DNA of 64,000 bases from Zonotrichia leucophrys gambelii (lineage: Eukaryota; Chordata; Aves; Passeriformes; Passerellidae): NCBI RefSeq assembly GCF_028769735.1, contig NC_088194.1, positions 2,550,319 to 2,614,318 on the forward strand, in the 5' to 3' direction. The notes under the pieces were generated by a model. It was given only the letters and a program-made list of their open reading frames with translations. It was not told where the DNA came from and did no database searches. This document shows positions 1 to 11,319 of this stretch, piece by piece (positions within the stretch are counted from its first letter, which is position 1; every line of letters starts with the position of its first letter). A program made the position numbers and the translations under genes.

Positions 1-29
1 TGGGATGGGGAAATGGGGGGACTGGGATG

Positions 30-370
30 AGGGAGTAGGGGATGGAGACCTCAAACTGGGGAGACTGGGAAGAGGGGATGGGGGAAATGGAAGCACCAGA
101 CTGGGGGGACTGGGATGGGAGAGTGGGGAGATGGAAACCTCAAACTGGGGGGACTGGGACAGGGGAATGGGGTAATGGAATCCTCAGAGTGGGGGAACTG
201 GGAAGGAATGGGGTGATGGAGGTGCCAAACTGGGGGGACTGGGATGGGGGAGAATAGGGGGTGGAAGCGCCAAACTGGGGGGACTGGGATGGGGAAATGG
301 AAGGATGGAGGTACCAAACTGGGGGGACTGGGATGGGGAAATGGAAGGATGGAGGTGCCAAACTGGGGGC
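30..370. repeat. minisatellite, ~45-bp units
   Basis: Seven or so degenerate units share the core AACTGGGGGGACTGGGATGG. The + strand is strongly G-rich. No conserved coding frame is seen; open frames on both strands arise from the repeat. Confidence 0.85.
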
Positions 371-539
371 ACTGGAACAGGGCCTTGCACATGCGCCAAG
401 CTCCCCTCTTGCACACTCACCCCGGGTCACGCGCACACCCCCACCCCCCCTTTACACACGCGTGTGCCCCGATGTGGGATGGGGGGGGATTCCCTCCAGC
501 ATCACCCCCAATTCCTCCCTCCCCATTCATTCCCCATCC

Positions 540-780
540 TGGATTTTGGGGGGGCCCTGGCCGGATTTGGGGTGCACGGCCGGGTTTGGGGCAATCATAG
601 CCGGATTTGGGGTGCACGGCCGGGTTTCGGGGGGGGCCCGGCCGGGTTTGGGGGGCAGAACCGGGTTTGCGGGGGCAGAGCCAGGTTGGGGAGGGCATAG
701 CCGGGTTTCAGGGGCATAGCCGGGTTTGGGGGGCACGGCCGGGTTTGGGGGGGTCATAGCCGGGTTCAAGTGTTCCCGGC
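540..780. repeat. short tandem repeat, GCCGGGTTTGGGG core
   Basis: About ten copies of a 20-27 bp unit with core GCCGGGTTTGGGG run up to a CpG-rich segment at 770. Confidence 0.8.
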
Positions 781-1030
781 CCGGTTCGGGGGTCTCCCCT
801 CGCTCCCCCCCCGCGCCCCCCGCCCGCTCTCACGCTGCCGCAGCCCCGCTCGCTCCGCGCTCTCCGTGTCCCCCCCCCCCCCGCCCCGTTCCGTTCCCCG
901 GCAACGGCCGCGCTCGGATAAAAATACCGGGAGCCCCCGCCCCCCCCCGGCACCCCCCCCACCGCACGGACACCCGGCCCGGGGGTGGCCAGCGACAGCC
1001 CAACCCCCCCCCGGGATCGGCTTCGCCCCC
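770..1030. promoter_or_regulatory. CpG-rich, promoter-like island
   Basis: The segment is non-repetitive and CpG-rich, with a TATA-like AT run (GGATAAAAATA near 916) in an otherwise GC-rich context and a GGCAACGG element just before it. No coding exon is visible on either side within the window, so any gene it serves is unknown. It could be a distal upstream KCNJ10 start or the promoter of a gene lying left of the window. Confidence 0.3.
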
Positions 1031-1580
1031 ACCATCAGCGCAACCCCCCTAAAATTAGCGCAACCCCCCAAAATTAGCGCAACCCCCCCATCATCAGCGC
1101 AACCCTCCCAAAATAATTAATCCGGGGGGCTCCTCATTAGCCTAGCCCCCCAACCCGACCCCGGGGTCAGCTGCACCCCCTGAATTATCACAGCCCCCCC
1201 GTGAATGATCACAGCCTCCCCAAGCCATCATCAGCCCTTCATTAATTAGCCCTCCATTAATTAGCCCAGGGGCCCCTGCGCTAGCCCAGGGCTGCCGTTC
1301 GCTCCCTCGGCTCAGCGCCCCCCCCCCATAATTAACCAGGGGGTGCCGTCATTAGCCCAGCCCCCTCCCCGCCTCAGCCCCTCCCTCCCCCCCTTATTAG
1401 CCCAGACCCCCTCATTAGCTCCCCCTCATTATCCCAGACCCCCCCCTCATTAGCCCCCCTCATTAGCGCAGGACCCCCCCCCATTAGCCCCCCTAATTAA
1501 CCCAGACCCCCCCTAAATAGCCCAGCCCCCTCCTAATTAGCCCAGACCCCCCCCTCATTAGCCTGGGGTCCCCTGACAGG
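1030..1580. repeat. degenerate repeat, CATTAGCCCAG units
   Basis: Irregular units of the type ATTAGCCCAGNCCCCC are repeated for about 550 bp. No gene is seen. Confidence 0.75.
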
Positions 1581-1689
1581 CCCCGCCCCCTCCGGTAGCC
1601 CCGCCCCCGCGGTCACTCGCCCGCCCCTCCCCCCAGGGTGGACAAAGGGTCTTTGTGGCTCCGGAGCGGCCGGGACGGGGCTGGAGTGG

Positions 1690-2300
1690 GGCAGCCACGG
1701 ACACACGGACACACTGACCATCCACCCACGGACACACGGACCAACACACTGACCATCCACCCACGGACAAATGGACACATGGACAAACTGACCATCCACG
1801 GACACACTGACCATCTACACATGGACACACGGACACACAGACACACGGACACAGACACACGGACACACTGACCAGCCATGGACACACTGACCATCTACAC
1901 ATGGACACACAGACACACTGACCATCTGCCCATGGACATACAGACACACGGACACAGACACACGGACACACTGACCAGCCACTCACAGACACATGGACAC
2001 ATGGACACACTAACCCATGGACACACGGACATACAGACACACTGAGCAACACACTGACCGTCCACCCACAGACATCCGGACACACTGACCATCCACACAC
2101 GGACACACAGACACATGGACATACTGACCACACACTGACCATATACCCATGGACGCACGGACACATGGACACACTCACCAACACACTGACCATCCACACA
2201 CGGACACACAGACACACGGACGCATGGACACACTGACCAGCCACCCATGGATATACGGACACAATGACCAGTCACCCACGGACACACGGACAGACGGACA
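1690..2300. repeat. minisatellite, GGACACACTGACCATCCAC units
   Basis: Units of about 20-40 bp alternate ACACGGACACA and CTGACCATCCAC. The long open frames on the - strand are low-complexity Cys/Val/Ser products of the repeat and are not genes. Confidence 0.85.
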
Positions 2301-2700
2301 CACGGTGTAGCCCCAAGCACTCCCCGGTGCCCTCGGGACCCTGCCTGGACCCTCCAGGACCCCCTTGGAGGCACCGATGCCCAGGAGGCGCCTATGAGAC
2401 CCCCGGTGCCCCATCGGGACCCCCGGTGACGGGGCCTGGACAATCCCACCGGGACCCTCCGGTGCCCCCACTGGGCCCCCCATTGCCGGTCCCGATGCCC
2501 GCACCCCCCCCATCCCCCCCGGTGCCCCCATGGCGGTGCCGGTGCCCGCGGGCGGGGTCCCCCGGTGCCCCCCCCCGTGCCCGGTAACGTGACCCGGTGC
2601 CGGCCGGCTCCTTTTCCACCCCATTAACCCCCGGCCCGCCCCCGGCGGCTCCTCCCCGGTTCCGCGGGGGGAGGGGGTGCCCGTCCCGCCGCCGCGGCCC
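2300..2700. other. GC-rich sequence upstream of KCNJ10 exon 1
   Basis: C-rich, partly repetitive CCCCCGGTGCC-type sequence grades into a CpG-rich proximal promoter from about 2600. No exon is recognised here. Confidence 0.5.
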
Positions 2701-2738
2701 CGCCGAGCCATAAAGCCCATGGGGAGCCGGCCGGGCTG
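2600..2738 (+). promoter_or_regulatory. KCNJ10: probable KCNJ10 promoter with TATA-like box
   Basis: CCATAAAG at 2708-2715 sits about 30 bp before a GGGCTGAGCACGG segment that could hold the start site. A strong splice donor follows at 2770/2771 and no coding frame lies between. In mammals KCNJ10 also has a noncoding first exon and a single coding exon. Assignment to KCNJ10 rests on position and strand. Confidence 0.55.
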
Positions 2739-2770
2739 AGCACGGCGGGACCCGCGACCCCCCCAGCAAG
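2738..2770 (+). other. KCNJ10: probable KCNJ10 noncoding exon 1
   Basis: The segment ends in AGCAAG followed by GTAAGG, a near-consensus donor at 2771. The next convincing + strand acceptor that opens onto a conserved coding exon is at 8311-8312. The 5' end is an estimate from the TATA-like box. Confidence 0.5.
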
Positions 2771-2939
2771 GTAAGGGCGGCCCGGGGGGGGTGCCCGGGG
2801 GTCCCCCGTCCCCTCCCGGGGGGTCCCGAGAGCAGCGGGCACCGGGCGGTGGCGCTGGGATGGCACCGGGGCTGTAGAGGGGACCCTGAGACCCCTTGTC
2901 CCCCCCCTGGTGGCACCGCAGCCCCGATGTCCCCACGTC

Positions 2940-3715
2940 CCTGTGTCGCCATCACCCATGAGGCCACGTCCCCCTGTCCCTGTGTCCACCCATCACCGGT
3001 CCCCAAATCGCCGTGTCCCCAAGTCCCTCATGCCCACGTCCCCAAATCCTTGTGGCCCACATTGCCATGTCCTCGTTTCTGTGCATCCCCATGTCCTGAT
3101 GTCCCCATGTCACGTACCACCCTGTCCCTGTGTCCCTGGATCCCCATGTTCCCCATATCCCAATGTCCCCATATTCCCAAATCCCCATGTTTCCCCATTG
3201 CCATGCCCCATGCCCTGATGTCCCCATGTCACGTACCACACTGTCCCTGTGTCCCCATATCCCCATGGCCCCCTGTCCCTCTGTCCCCAGGATATGGGAT
3301 ATCCATTCTCACATATCCCAGTGTCCCCATTCCCTGTTGCCATGTCCCCATTTCCTCATATTCTCATATATCCCAGTGTCCCCATATTCCCCCATCCCCA
3401 TATTCCTGTGTCCCCACTCCCTCAAATCCTGTGTCCCTCTCCCATGTCCCCAACACTCTGTGCCCCACATCCCCATGTCACACATCACCGTGTCCTATGT
3501 CCCCACAGTCCTGTCTCTATATGCCATGTCCCTGTGTCCCCATGTCCCCATGGCACTTATTCCATGTCCTATGTCCCCATGTCCCCCATCCCTCTATTCT
3601 GATGTCCCCATGTCCCTGTGTCCCCTGTGCCCCACGTCCCCATGTCATGGATCCCCAGGTCCAATGTCCCCAAGGCCCCTGTCCCTTTATCCTCATGTCC
3701 CCATGTCCCAGGTGA
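2940..3715. repeat. minisatellite, CCCCATGTCCC units (KCNJ10 intron 1)
   Basis: Short, degenerate C-rich units of 10-18 bp with core CCCCATGTCCC. No gene is seen. Confidence 0.85.
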
Positions 3716-4530
3716 GGGTTATCCTGGGTGTGAATTATCCCAGGTGTGAATTATCCCAGAATTTGAATTATCCCAGGTGTGGGTTATCCTGGGTGTGAAT
3801 TATCCTGGGTGTGGGTTATCCTGGGTTGGTTATCCCAGGTGTGGGTTATCCCAGAATTTGAATTATCCCAGCTGTGGGTTATTCCAACTGTGGGTTATCC
3901 TGGAATGTTGGTTATCCCAGGTGTGGGTTATCCTGGAATGTTGGTTATCCCAGGGTTAACCCACATTAACCAGGTGTGGGTTATCCCAGGTATGAGTTAT
4001 TCCCTGATGTTGGTTATCCTAGCTGTGGGTTATTCCAAGTGCCCCAGAATTTGGGTTATCCTGGGTGTGAATTATCCCAGGTATGAATTATTCCAGGTGT
4101 GGGTTATCCAACTGTGGGTTATCCTGGAATTTGGGTTATCCCAGGTGGGAGTTACTCCAGGTGTGGGTTATCCCAGCTGTGGGTTATTCTGAGTGTCCCA
4201 GGTGTGGGTTATCCCAGGTGTGGGCTAACCTGGGTGTGGGTTATCCTGGGATGTGGGTTATTCCAAGTGAGGTTTATTGTGGAATATGGGTTATCCTGGA
4301 ATGTGGATTATCCTGGGTGTGGGTTATCCCAACTGTGGGTTATCCTAGGTGTGGGTTATCCTAGATGTGGGTTATTCTGGAATTTGGGTTGTCCTGGATG
4401 TAGACTATCCCAGGTGTGGGTTATCCTGGGTATGGGTTATTGTGAGTTATCCCAGGTGTTAATTATCCCAATTGTGAATTATCCAGGTGTGGGTTATCCC
4501 AGGTGTGGGTTATACCACGTGTAAATTATC
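3710..4530. repeat. minisatellite, GTGGGTTATCCCAG units (KCNJ10 intron 1)
   Basis: About 45 units of roughly 17 bp with core GTGGGTTATCCCAG(GT). The boundary with the preceding repeat family is sharp at about 3715. Confidence 0.9.
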
Positions 4531-4589
4531 CCAGATGTGACCTAAAGCTCCATTTTGGGGCCCCCCGATGCTGTGAGGAGGAATCTGGG

Positions 4590-5590
4590 ACCCCCATCCT
4601 GGCCGTGGCCATGGTGGGGACACCCCCGGGACCCCCATGGTCACCATGGGGAGGGGGGACACCCCCGGGACCCCCAGTGGGGACATGGGGGGGACAGGGG
4701 TCCCCCCAGGACACACAGCGGGGGCCTGGGACCCTCATGGTGGCACTGACAGTGACAGGGGACCCTGGGACCCCCGTGGTTGCCGTGACGGTGACAGAGG
4801 AGCCACAGGATCCCCGTGGTTGCCATGGCAGTGTCAGGGGACCCCTGTGGTGACAGTGACAGTAACGATGGAGGTCCCTGTGCCCCCTTGCTGGCAGTGG
4901 CAGTGGGGTCCTTGTGCCACTCTTGGTGGCCCTGGTGGTGTTGGGGGCACCCTGGGGCCCCTGTGCTAGCGGTGGGGGTGGCAGTGGGGGTCCCTGTGCC
5001 CCCTCGGTGACAGTGCCATTAACCATGGGGGTCTCTGTGTCCCCTCAGTGACAGTGGGGGTCCCTGTGCCCCTCCTTGGTGGCTCTGACGGTGTCACTGG
5101 CACCCCCTTCTGTGGCAGTGCCATTAACGATGGGGGTCCCTGTGTCCTTCTCGGTGGCCCTGGCAGTGTCACAGCCCCCCCTTCGGTGACAGTGCCATCA
5201 GCCATGGGGGTCCCTGTGTCCCTGTTAGTGACAGTGGGCGGTCCCTGTGCCCCCCTCGGTGACATTGCCATCAGCCATGGGGGCTCCTGTGCCCCCCTCA
5301 GTGACAGTGCCATCAGCCATGGGGGTCCCTATGACCCTATTGGTGGCAGTGCCATCAGCCATGGGGGTCCCTGTGCCCCCCTCAGTGACAGTGCCATCAG
5401 CCATGGGGGTCCCTGTGCCCCCCTCGGTGACAGTGCCATCAGCCATGGGGGTCCCTATGACCCTATTGGTGGCAGTGCCATCAGCCATGGGGGTCCCTGT
5501 GCCCCCCTCGGTGACAGTGCCATCAGCCATGGGGGTCCCTATGACCCTATTGGTGGCAGTGCCATCAGCCATGGGGGTCCCGGTGTCCCC
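4590..5590. repeat. minisatellite, CCATGGGGGTCCCTGTG units (KCNJ10 intron 1)
   Basis: Degenerate units at 4590-5000 become a regular array at 5200-5590 in which the core GCCATCAGCCATGGGGGTCC recurs about nine times. Confidence 0.9.
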
Positions 5591-5639
5591 TCGCTGGCCC
5601 TGGCGGTGTCGCGGGCCCCCCGGGACCCCCGCGCTGGCG

Positions 5640-6400
5640 GTGGCGGTGTCGCGCGGGGCTCTGCATCTTAACGAGGGCTCCGTCAAAGCGCCTTTGTCCC
5701 CCCGCCAGCCCCATTGAAACCTCGGCTCCGGCCGCACAATGGCCCCACTGTCCCTGTCCCCGTCCCTGTCCCCCCCCCCGCCACCGCCACCCCACCGCCA
5801 CCCCCCCCTCCGCCCCCGCCGCACCCACCCCGCGCCCCCCTCCTCAATTCGGGGACCCCTCCGGGGGGCTGTGGGACCGCTCCCCATCCCCCCCAAATCC
5901 CAGTTACCCCAGTTCGGAGCAGCCCCGCGCCCCAGTTTGGGGCGGGCGCGGCTGGCGGGGTGCCCGGTCACGCCTGGCACCGCCGTGCCGTGGGAACGGT
6001 GCCCGCGCCGCCGGTGCCAGCGGGACGCGGGGAACGGGGACGGGTCCCTGGGGCCCCCCCTCAGTCCTCCTGTACCCCCCCATGTAGGGCCGGGCCTTTG
6101 CGGTGACCCCCAAAGTGACCAGAACCCCCCGAGGGGAAACTGAGGCACAGGGAGGGTGTGTGGGGGGTTAATGGGTAACCGGTTGTGCCGCGGGCACCGG
6201 GAACAAGCTGCGGCTTGTCCCGAACCGTGTCCGGGCACCGGAGCACGCCCGGGGGGCACGGGGGGCACGCGGGGCCCTCCGAGGGGGGGTGGAGACCCCG
6301 AAAACGGGGCAGGGGGGGATGGGGAGACCAAAAATGGGGGGGGGGGAGAAAGGGGGGGTCAGGAGCATAAAGAGAGGGGTTGGGACGACTCTAGAGGGGG
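5640..6400. promoter_or_regulatory. non-repetitive island in KCNJ10 intron 1 with SOX-type sites
   Basis: This is one of the few unique stretches of the intron. It carries a facing pair TCAAAG-CGC-CTTTGT at 5683-5697, then CCATTGAA and CACAATGG nearby. Facing CAAAG/CTTTG pairs are the known arrangement for SoxE dimers, and KCNJ10 is reported as a SOX10-dependent glial gene. A role as an intronic enhancer is inference. Confidence 0.35.
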
Positions 6401-6409
6401 GCAGGGGTG

Positions 6410-6920
6410 TGCAGAGACCCCCAAACAGAGGGTGGGGACATGGTGGCTTTGGGGACATGGGGGGCTCTGGGGACCCCCAGCAACTCTGGGACAGTTGGTG
6501 GCTTTGGGGACATGGGGGGCCTTGGGGACACGGTGGCTCTGGGGACACGGTGGGGCCTTTAGGGGGGCACAGTGACTTTGGGGACAGGGGAGGCCCTGGG
6601 CACCCCAGGACACAGTGTGGCTTTGGGGACAGCTGGTGGCTCTGGGGACATATGGGGGTTCTGGGGACCCCCAGCAGCTCCAGGACAGGTGGTGGCTTTG
6701 GGGACATGGTGGCTCTTGGGGGACACAGAGGCTCCAGGGACAGGGGGGGCTCTGGGGACCCCAACAGCTCCAGGATACATGGTGGCTTTGGGGACACCCA
6801 GTGGCTTTGGGGACATGGTGGCTCTGTGGGGACACGGGGGGCTTTGGGGACACCCATTGGCTTTGGGGACATGGTGGCTCTGTGGGGACACGGTGACCCC
6901 AGGGACCCCCACAGCCCATC
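6410..6920. repeat. minisatellite, GTGGCTTTGGGGACA units (KCNJ10 intron 1)
   Basis: About 20 degenerate units, 21-30 bp, with the core TGGCTTTGGGGACATGG. Confidence 0.85.
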
Positions 6921-6929
6921 TGTGAAGGA

Positions 6930-7370
6930 GCAGCTCCGTGTCCCCTCTTTGGGGACACCGCTGTCCCTGTCCCATCCAGGACATTTCTCTGACGGTGGCA
7001 GTGCCACTCGTGTCCCCCAGCCTTGGCCGCCACGGGGACACCGGGCTCCAAGGAGACCCCCCCCGTGGTGCCACCACCCCCGGTGTCCCCGTGTCCCCGG
7101 CACGCTGCCCCTTCCGCGGCGGAAACGGTGGCAGGGCCAGGGGCTGGCGGGGGCTGAAAGGGCCTTTTTGGGATGGGGACACGGGGACACCGGGGAGGCG
7201 CCTGGCGCTGCCATCGGCCGTTTGTCCCTGTCACCTCCCATTCATCGCCTTCCTCTTCCTCCCGGACGCCCGGGACGCTTCCACGGCCACCACCGGAGCT
7301 GCCAGGGGACAGGGGGGGACATGGGGGGGACACTGAGGGGACACCGAGGGATTTGGGAATGAGGGGCACG
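6930..7370. other. non-repetitive KCNJ10 intron segment
   Basis: Mostly unique GC-rich sequence with a perfect AAAGGGCCTTT palindrome near 7158. No exon or RNA gene is recognised. Confidence 0.4.
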
Positions 7371-7374
7371 TGGA

Positions 7375-7525
7375 GGGATGGAGGGACATGGGGATGGACG
7401 GAGGGACAGGGGGATGGACAGAGGGACAGGGGGATGGACAGAAGGACAGGGGGATGGACAGAGGGACAGTGGGGGTGGGCAGAGGGACAGAGGGATGGAC
7501 AGAGGGACAGAGGGATGGACAGTTA
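7375..7525. repeat. 20-bp minisatellite (KCNJ10 intron 1)
   Basis: Seven to eight near-identical 20-bp units, GGATGGACAGAGGGACAGGG, slightly eroded at both ends. Confidence 0.92.
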
Positions 7526-7579
7526 CAGGGATGATCCCCCTGGTTCCCCCCCTGATGTTGTCCTCCACCTGTCCCTCAC

Positions 7580-8312
7580 CTGTTCCTCTGTCCTCTGCAG
7601 GTGCTCCTCTCCATTTGTCCCCCACCTGTCCCTGTGTCCCCGCACATGTCCCCTCACCTGTCCCCACAGATGATCTCCATTTGTCCCTCCCCTGTCCCTC
7701 CTGTGTCCCTGCAGATGATCTCCTCCATGTGTCCCTCACCTATACCTGAAGATGAGCTCCTCCATTTGTCCCGAATCTGTCCCTCACATGTCCCTGTGTC
7801 CCCCAGATGATGTCCTCCATGTGTCCCCCACCTGTCCCTCCCTTGTCCCTCACCTGTCCCTCACCTGTCCGTGTCCCCACAGATGATGTCCTCCATGTGT
7901 CCCCCACCTGTCCCTCCCTTGTCCCTCACCTGTCCCTGTGTCCCCACAGATTATGTCCTCCATGTGTCTCCCACCTGTCCCCCACCTGTCCCCATGTCCC
8001 CACAAATGATCTCCTCTATGTGTCCCCCACCTGTCCTTCGTCCCAGCAGATGATCTTCTCCACCTGTCCCTCCCCTGTCCCTCATCTGTTCCTGCAGATT
8101 ATCTCCTCCATTTGTACCTCACCTGTCCCTCACGTGTCCCTGACCTGTCCCGCAGATGACATTCTCTACCTGTCCCCCACCTGTCCCTCCCCTGTCCCTC
8201 ATGTGTCCCCCACCTGTCCCTCCCCTGTCCCCATGTCCCTGCAGATGATATTCTCTACCCGTCCCTCCCCTGTCCCCACCTGTCCCTCACGTGTCCCTCA
8301 CCTGTCCCGCAG
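7580..8312 (+). repeat. tandem copies of the KCNJ10 acceptor and start codon
   Basis: Twelve upstream copies or relics of the real exon boundary precede it, 37-89 bp apart. Their exon-side first bases are at 7601, 7670, 7715, 7752, 7807, 7883, 7950, 8006, 8050, 8098, 8156 and 8245; the real one is at 8313. A typical copy reads CCCACAG then ATGATGTCCTCCATG, against CCCGCAG then ATGACGTCCTCCACC in the gene. Ten of the twelve keep a CAG acceptor after a pyrimidine run; 7752 (AAG) and 8006 (CAA) have lost it. The copy at 7601 begins GTGCTC and has no ATG. Confidence 0.92.
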
Positions 8313-9452
8313 ATGACGTCCTCCACCAAGGTGTACTACAGCCAGACCACGCAGACCGACAGCCGCCCCCTGATGGGGCCGGGGCTGCGGCGGCGCCGGG
8401 TGCTGACCAAGGACGGCCGCAGCAACGTGCGCATGGAGCACATCTCAGACAAGCGCTTCCTGTACCTCAAGGACCTGTGGACCACCTTCATCGACCTCCA
8501 GTGGCGCTACAAGCTCCTGCTCTTCTCCGCCACCTTTGCCGGCACCTGGTTCGCCTTCGGCGTGGTGTGGTACCTGGTGGCGGCGGCGCACGGCGACCTG
8601 CTGGAGTTCGAGCCGCCGGCCAACCACACGCCGTGCGTGATGCAGGTGCACACGCTGACCGGCGCCTTCCTCTTCTCCCTCGAGTCGCAGACCACCATCG
8701 GCTACGGCTTCCGCTACATCAGCGAGGAGTGCCCGCTGGCCATCGTGCTGCTCATCACCCAGCTGGTGCTCACCACCATCCTGGAGATCTTCATCACCGG
8801 CACCTTCCTGGCCAAGATCGCGCGGCCCAAGAAGCGCGCCGAGACCATCAAGTTCAGCCAGAACGCCGTGGTGGCGCAGCACGACGGCAAGACCTGCCTG
8901 ATGATCCGCGTGGCCAACATGAGGAAGAGCCTCCTGATCGGCTGCCAGGTCACCGGCAAGCTGCTGCAGACCCACCTGACCAAGGAGGGCGAGAGCGTGC
9001 GCCTCAACCAGCTCAACGTGGACTTCCAGGTGGACACGTCCTCGGACAGCCCCTTCCTCATCCTCCCGCTGACCTTCTACCACGTGGTGGACGAGGCCAG
9101 CCCGCTGCGGGACGTGTCCCTGCGCTCGGGCGACGGCGACTTCGAGCTGGTGGTCATCCTGAGCGGCACCGTGGAGTCCACCAGCGCCACGTGCCAGGTG
9201 CGCACGTCCTACCTGCCCGAGGAGATCCTGTGGGGCTACGAGTTCACGCCGGCCATCTCGCTGTCGGCCAGCGGCAAGTACGTGGCCGACTTCAGCCTCT
9301 TCGACCGCGTGGTGAAGGTGGCGGCGCCGTGCTGTCACCACGAGGCCGTGCGGTTCGGGGACCCCGAGAAGGTCAAGCTGGAGGAGTCGCTGCGCGAGGC
9401 CGAGCGGGACGGGGAGGGGGCCCCGCTCAGCGTCCGCATCAGCAACGTCTGA
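8313..9452 (+). CDS. KCNJ10: ATP-sensitive inward-rectifier potassium channel 10 (Kir4.1), complete coding exon
   Basis: This 379-residue channel subunit conducts inward-rectifying K+ current and is the main K+-buffering channel of glia. The protein is collinear with mammalian Kir4.1 and has the same length. It shows a cytoplasmic N-terminus, M1 (about 65-90), the pore helix and selectivity filter T-I-G-Y-G-F near residues 128-133, and M2 with the rectification-controlling Glu in L-E-I-F-I-T-G near 158. The basic R-P-K-K-R PIP2-binding stretch follows, and the C-terminus ends S-N-V, a PDZ-binding end. The ATG directly abuts an AG acceptor at 8311-8312, as expected for an intronless coding region behind a noncoding exon. 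The coding third positions are almost all G or C. Kir4.1 pairs with Kir5.1 in many tissues. Confidence 0.98.
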   Translation: MTSSTKVYYSQTTQTDSRPLMGPGLRRRRVLTKDGRSNVRMEHISDKRFLYLKDLWTTFIDLQWRYKLLLFSATFAGTWFAFGVVWYLVAAAHGDLLEFEPPANHTPCVMQVHTLTGAFLFSLESQTTIGYGFRYISEECPLAIVLLITQLVLTTILEIFITGTFLAKIARPKKRAETIKFSQNAVVAQHDGKTCLMIRVANMRKSLLIGCQVTGKLLQTHLTKEGESVRLNQLNVDFQVDTSSDSPFLILPLTFYHVVDEASPLRDVSLRSGDGDFELVVILSGTVESTSATCQVRTSYLPEEILWGYEFTPAISLSASGKYVADFSLFDRVVKVAAPCCHHEAVRFGDPEKVKLEESLREAERDGEGAPLSVRISNV

Positions 9453-9559
9453 GGTGGGGACACGGAGGTGACATCGGAGCCGGGGCCAGGGGTGGCCAGG
9501 GGTGGTGGTGGAGCGAGGGGGTGGTGGCAGATGGTGGAGGTGGTGCTGTGGCTGGAGGT

Positions 9560-10930
9560 GGCAGCAGGGGCAGGGGGTGCCAGCATCTGGGGGTGTCACC
9601 AGATTCAAGGGGACACCAACATCTGGAGGTGTCACCAGCGCTGGAGGTGCCACCAGCCCCAAAGCGACACCAACATCTGAGGGTGTCACCAGATTCAAGG
9701 GGACACCAACATCTGGAGGTGGCACCAGTCTGAAAGGGACACCAGCCCCAAAGGGACACCAACAACTGGAGGTGGCACCGGATTCAGGAGGACATCAACA
9801 TCTGGAGGTGTCACCAGCTCTGGAGGTGCCACCAGCCCCAAGGGGACACCAACATCTGGAGGTGCTGCCAGGTTCAGGGGAACACCAGCATCTGGGGGTG
9901 TCACCAGCACTGGAAGTGCCACCAGCCCCAAAGGGACATCAACATCTGGGGGTGTCACTGATTCAATGGGACACCAACATCTGGAGTGTCTCCAACAACT
10001 GGAGGTGCCACCAGCCCTAAAGGGACACCAACAACTGGAGGTGTCACCAGCCCTGGAGGTGCCACCAGCTCCAAAGGGACACCAACATCACCAACATCTG
10101 GAGGTGTCATTGATACAAGGGGACACCAATATCTGGAGGTGCCACCAGCCCTGGAGGTGCCATCAAGTCTAGAGGCGTCACCAATGCCTGGAAGTGTCAC
10201 CAACATCTGGAGGTGCCACCAGTCCCAAAATGCCACCAGTCTCTAAAAGTGTCACCAACACCTAGAAGAGCCACCAGCCAAGATTCCACCAGTGCCTGGA
10301 AGTGTCACTAAGCCCTGGAGGTGCCACCATCTGGAGGTGCCACCATGCCTGGAGGTGCCACCAGCCCCAGAGTGCCACCAAGCCCTGGAGATGCCACAAG
10401 CCCTAAGATGGCACCAGTCCCCGGAGTGACACCAAGCCCTGGTGCCCCAAAGTGCCACCAACCCCTGAAGGTGCCACCAACCCCTGGAGGTGCCACCAGT
10501 CCCAAGGTGTCACCAACCCCTGGAGTGTCACCAGCCCCTGGAGGTGCCACCAAGCCCTGGAGTGTCACCATGCCTGGAGATGACACCAGCCCCAAAGTGC
10601 TACCAACCCCTTGAGGTGCCACCAGCCCCAAAGTGCCACCAACCCCTTGAGGTGCCACCACCCCTGGAGTCTCCTGAAGTGTCACCAACCCCTGGAGGTG
10701 CCACCAGCCCCAAAGTGCCACCACCTCTGGAGGTGCCACCACCCCCTGGAGTGTCACCAACCCCTGGAGGTGCCACCAACTCCTGGAGGTGCCACCAGCC
10801 CCAAAGTGCCACCAATGCCTAGAATTGCCACCAACCCATGGAGGTGCCACCAGCCCCAAAGTGCCACCACCTCTGGAGGTGCCACCAATCCCTGGAGGTG
10901 TCACCTACCCTTGGAGGTGCCACCACCCCC
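9560..10930. repeat. minisatellite in the KCNJ10 3' UTR
   Basis: Units of 18-24 bp: first CACCAACATCTGGAGGTG, then GGAGGTGCCACCAGCCCC. It is read as part of the transcript because it lies between stop codon and poly(A) signal. Confidence 0.88.
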
Positions 10931-11297
10931 AGGACGCCGCTGCTCCCCCCCCCGCCAGGGGAAACTGAGGCGGGAGCCCCCTCCCCGCCCCCCCCAAGCG
11001 CTGGAGCCCCTCCCTGTCCCCCCCCCCCACTCCGGGCGGTGTCGGGGGGTCCCCCCGGGGGTGTCACCGATAATCGAGGCCACCGTGTCCCCTCCCCCCC
11101 CCGCCCGTCGCTGCTGCTTAACGTAGACCCCGCCATTAACGCGGCCCCCCCGCGCCGGGGCAATTAGTGCCACTAATTAAAGGTGTCGGTAATGAGGAAG
11201 GAGCGGGACCCCCCCCCGACCAAAACCGCCCCTCCCCCATCCCTTGGGGGGGGGGCCCGAGCTCGGTTAGGGGGCGGGGGGGGAGGGGCAGGAGTTC

Positions 11298-11303
11298 AAT
11301 AAA
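11298..11303 (+). terminator. KCNJ10: KCNJ10 poly(A) signal
   Basis: AATAAA followed by a GT-rich stretch (GGTGACGTCGATGGTGGGGG), as expected of a downstream element. Confidence 0.6.
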
Positions 11304-11319
11304 GGTGACGTCGATGGTG

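Noticed and set aside
916..926. TATA-like box as a firm promoter
   Set aside because: No exon or donor could be tied to it, so it is listed only as promoter-like at low confidence.
8445..9725. 426-codon antisense open frame over KCNJ10
   Set aside because: High third-position GC in the real gene removes stops on the opposite strand. The product is low-complexity Leu/Gly/Val.
8291..9733. 480-codon + strand open frame overlapping KCNJ10
   Set aside because: It is a shifted frame of the GC-rich KCNJ10 exon, rich in Ala/Arg/Gly/Pro, and has no conserved motif; KCNJ10 itself is unmistakable in the other frame.
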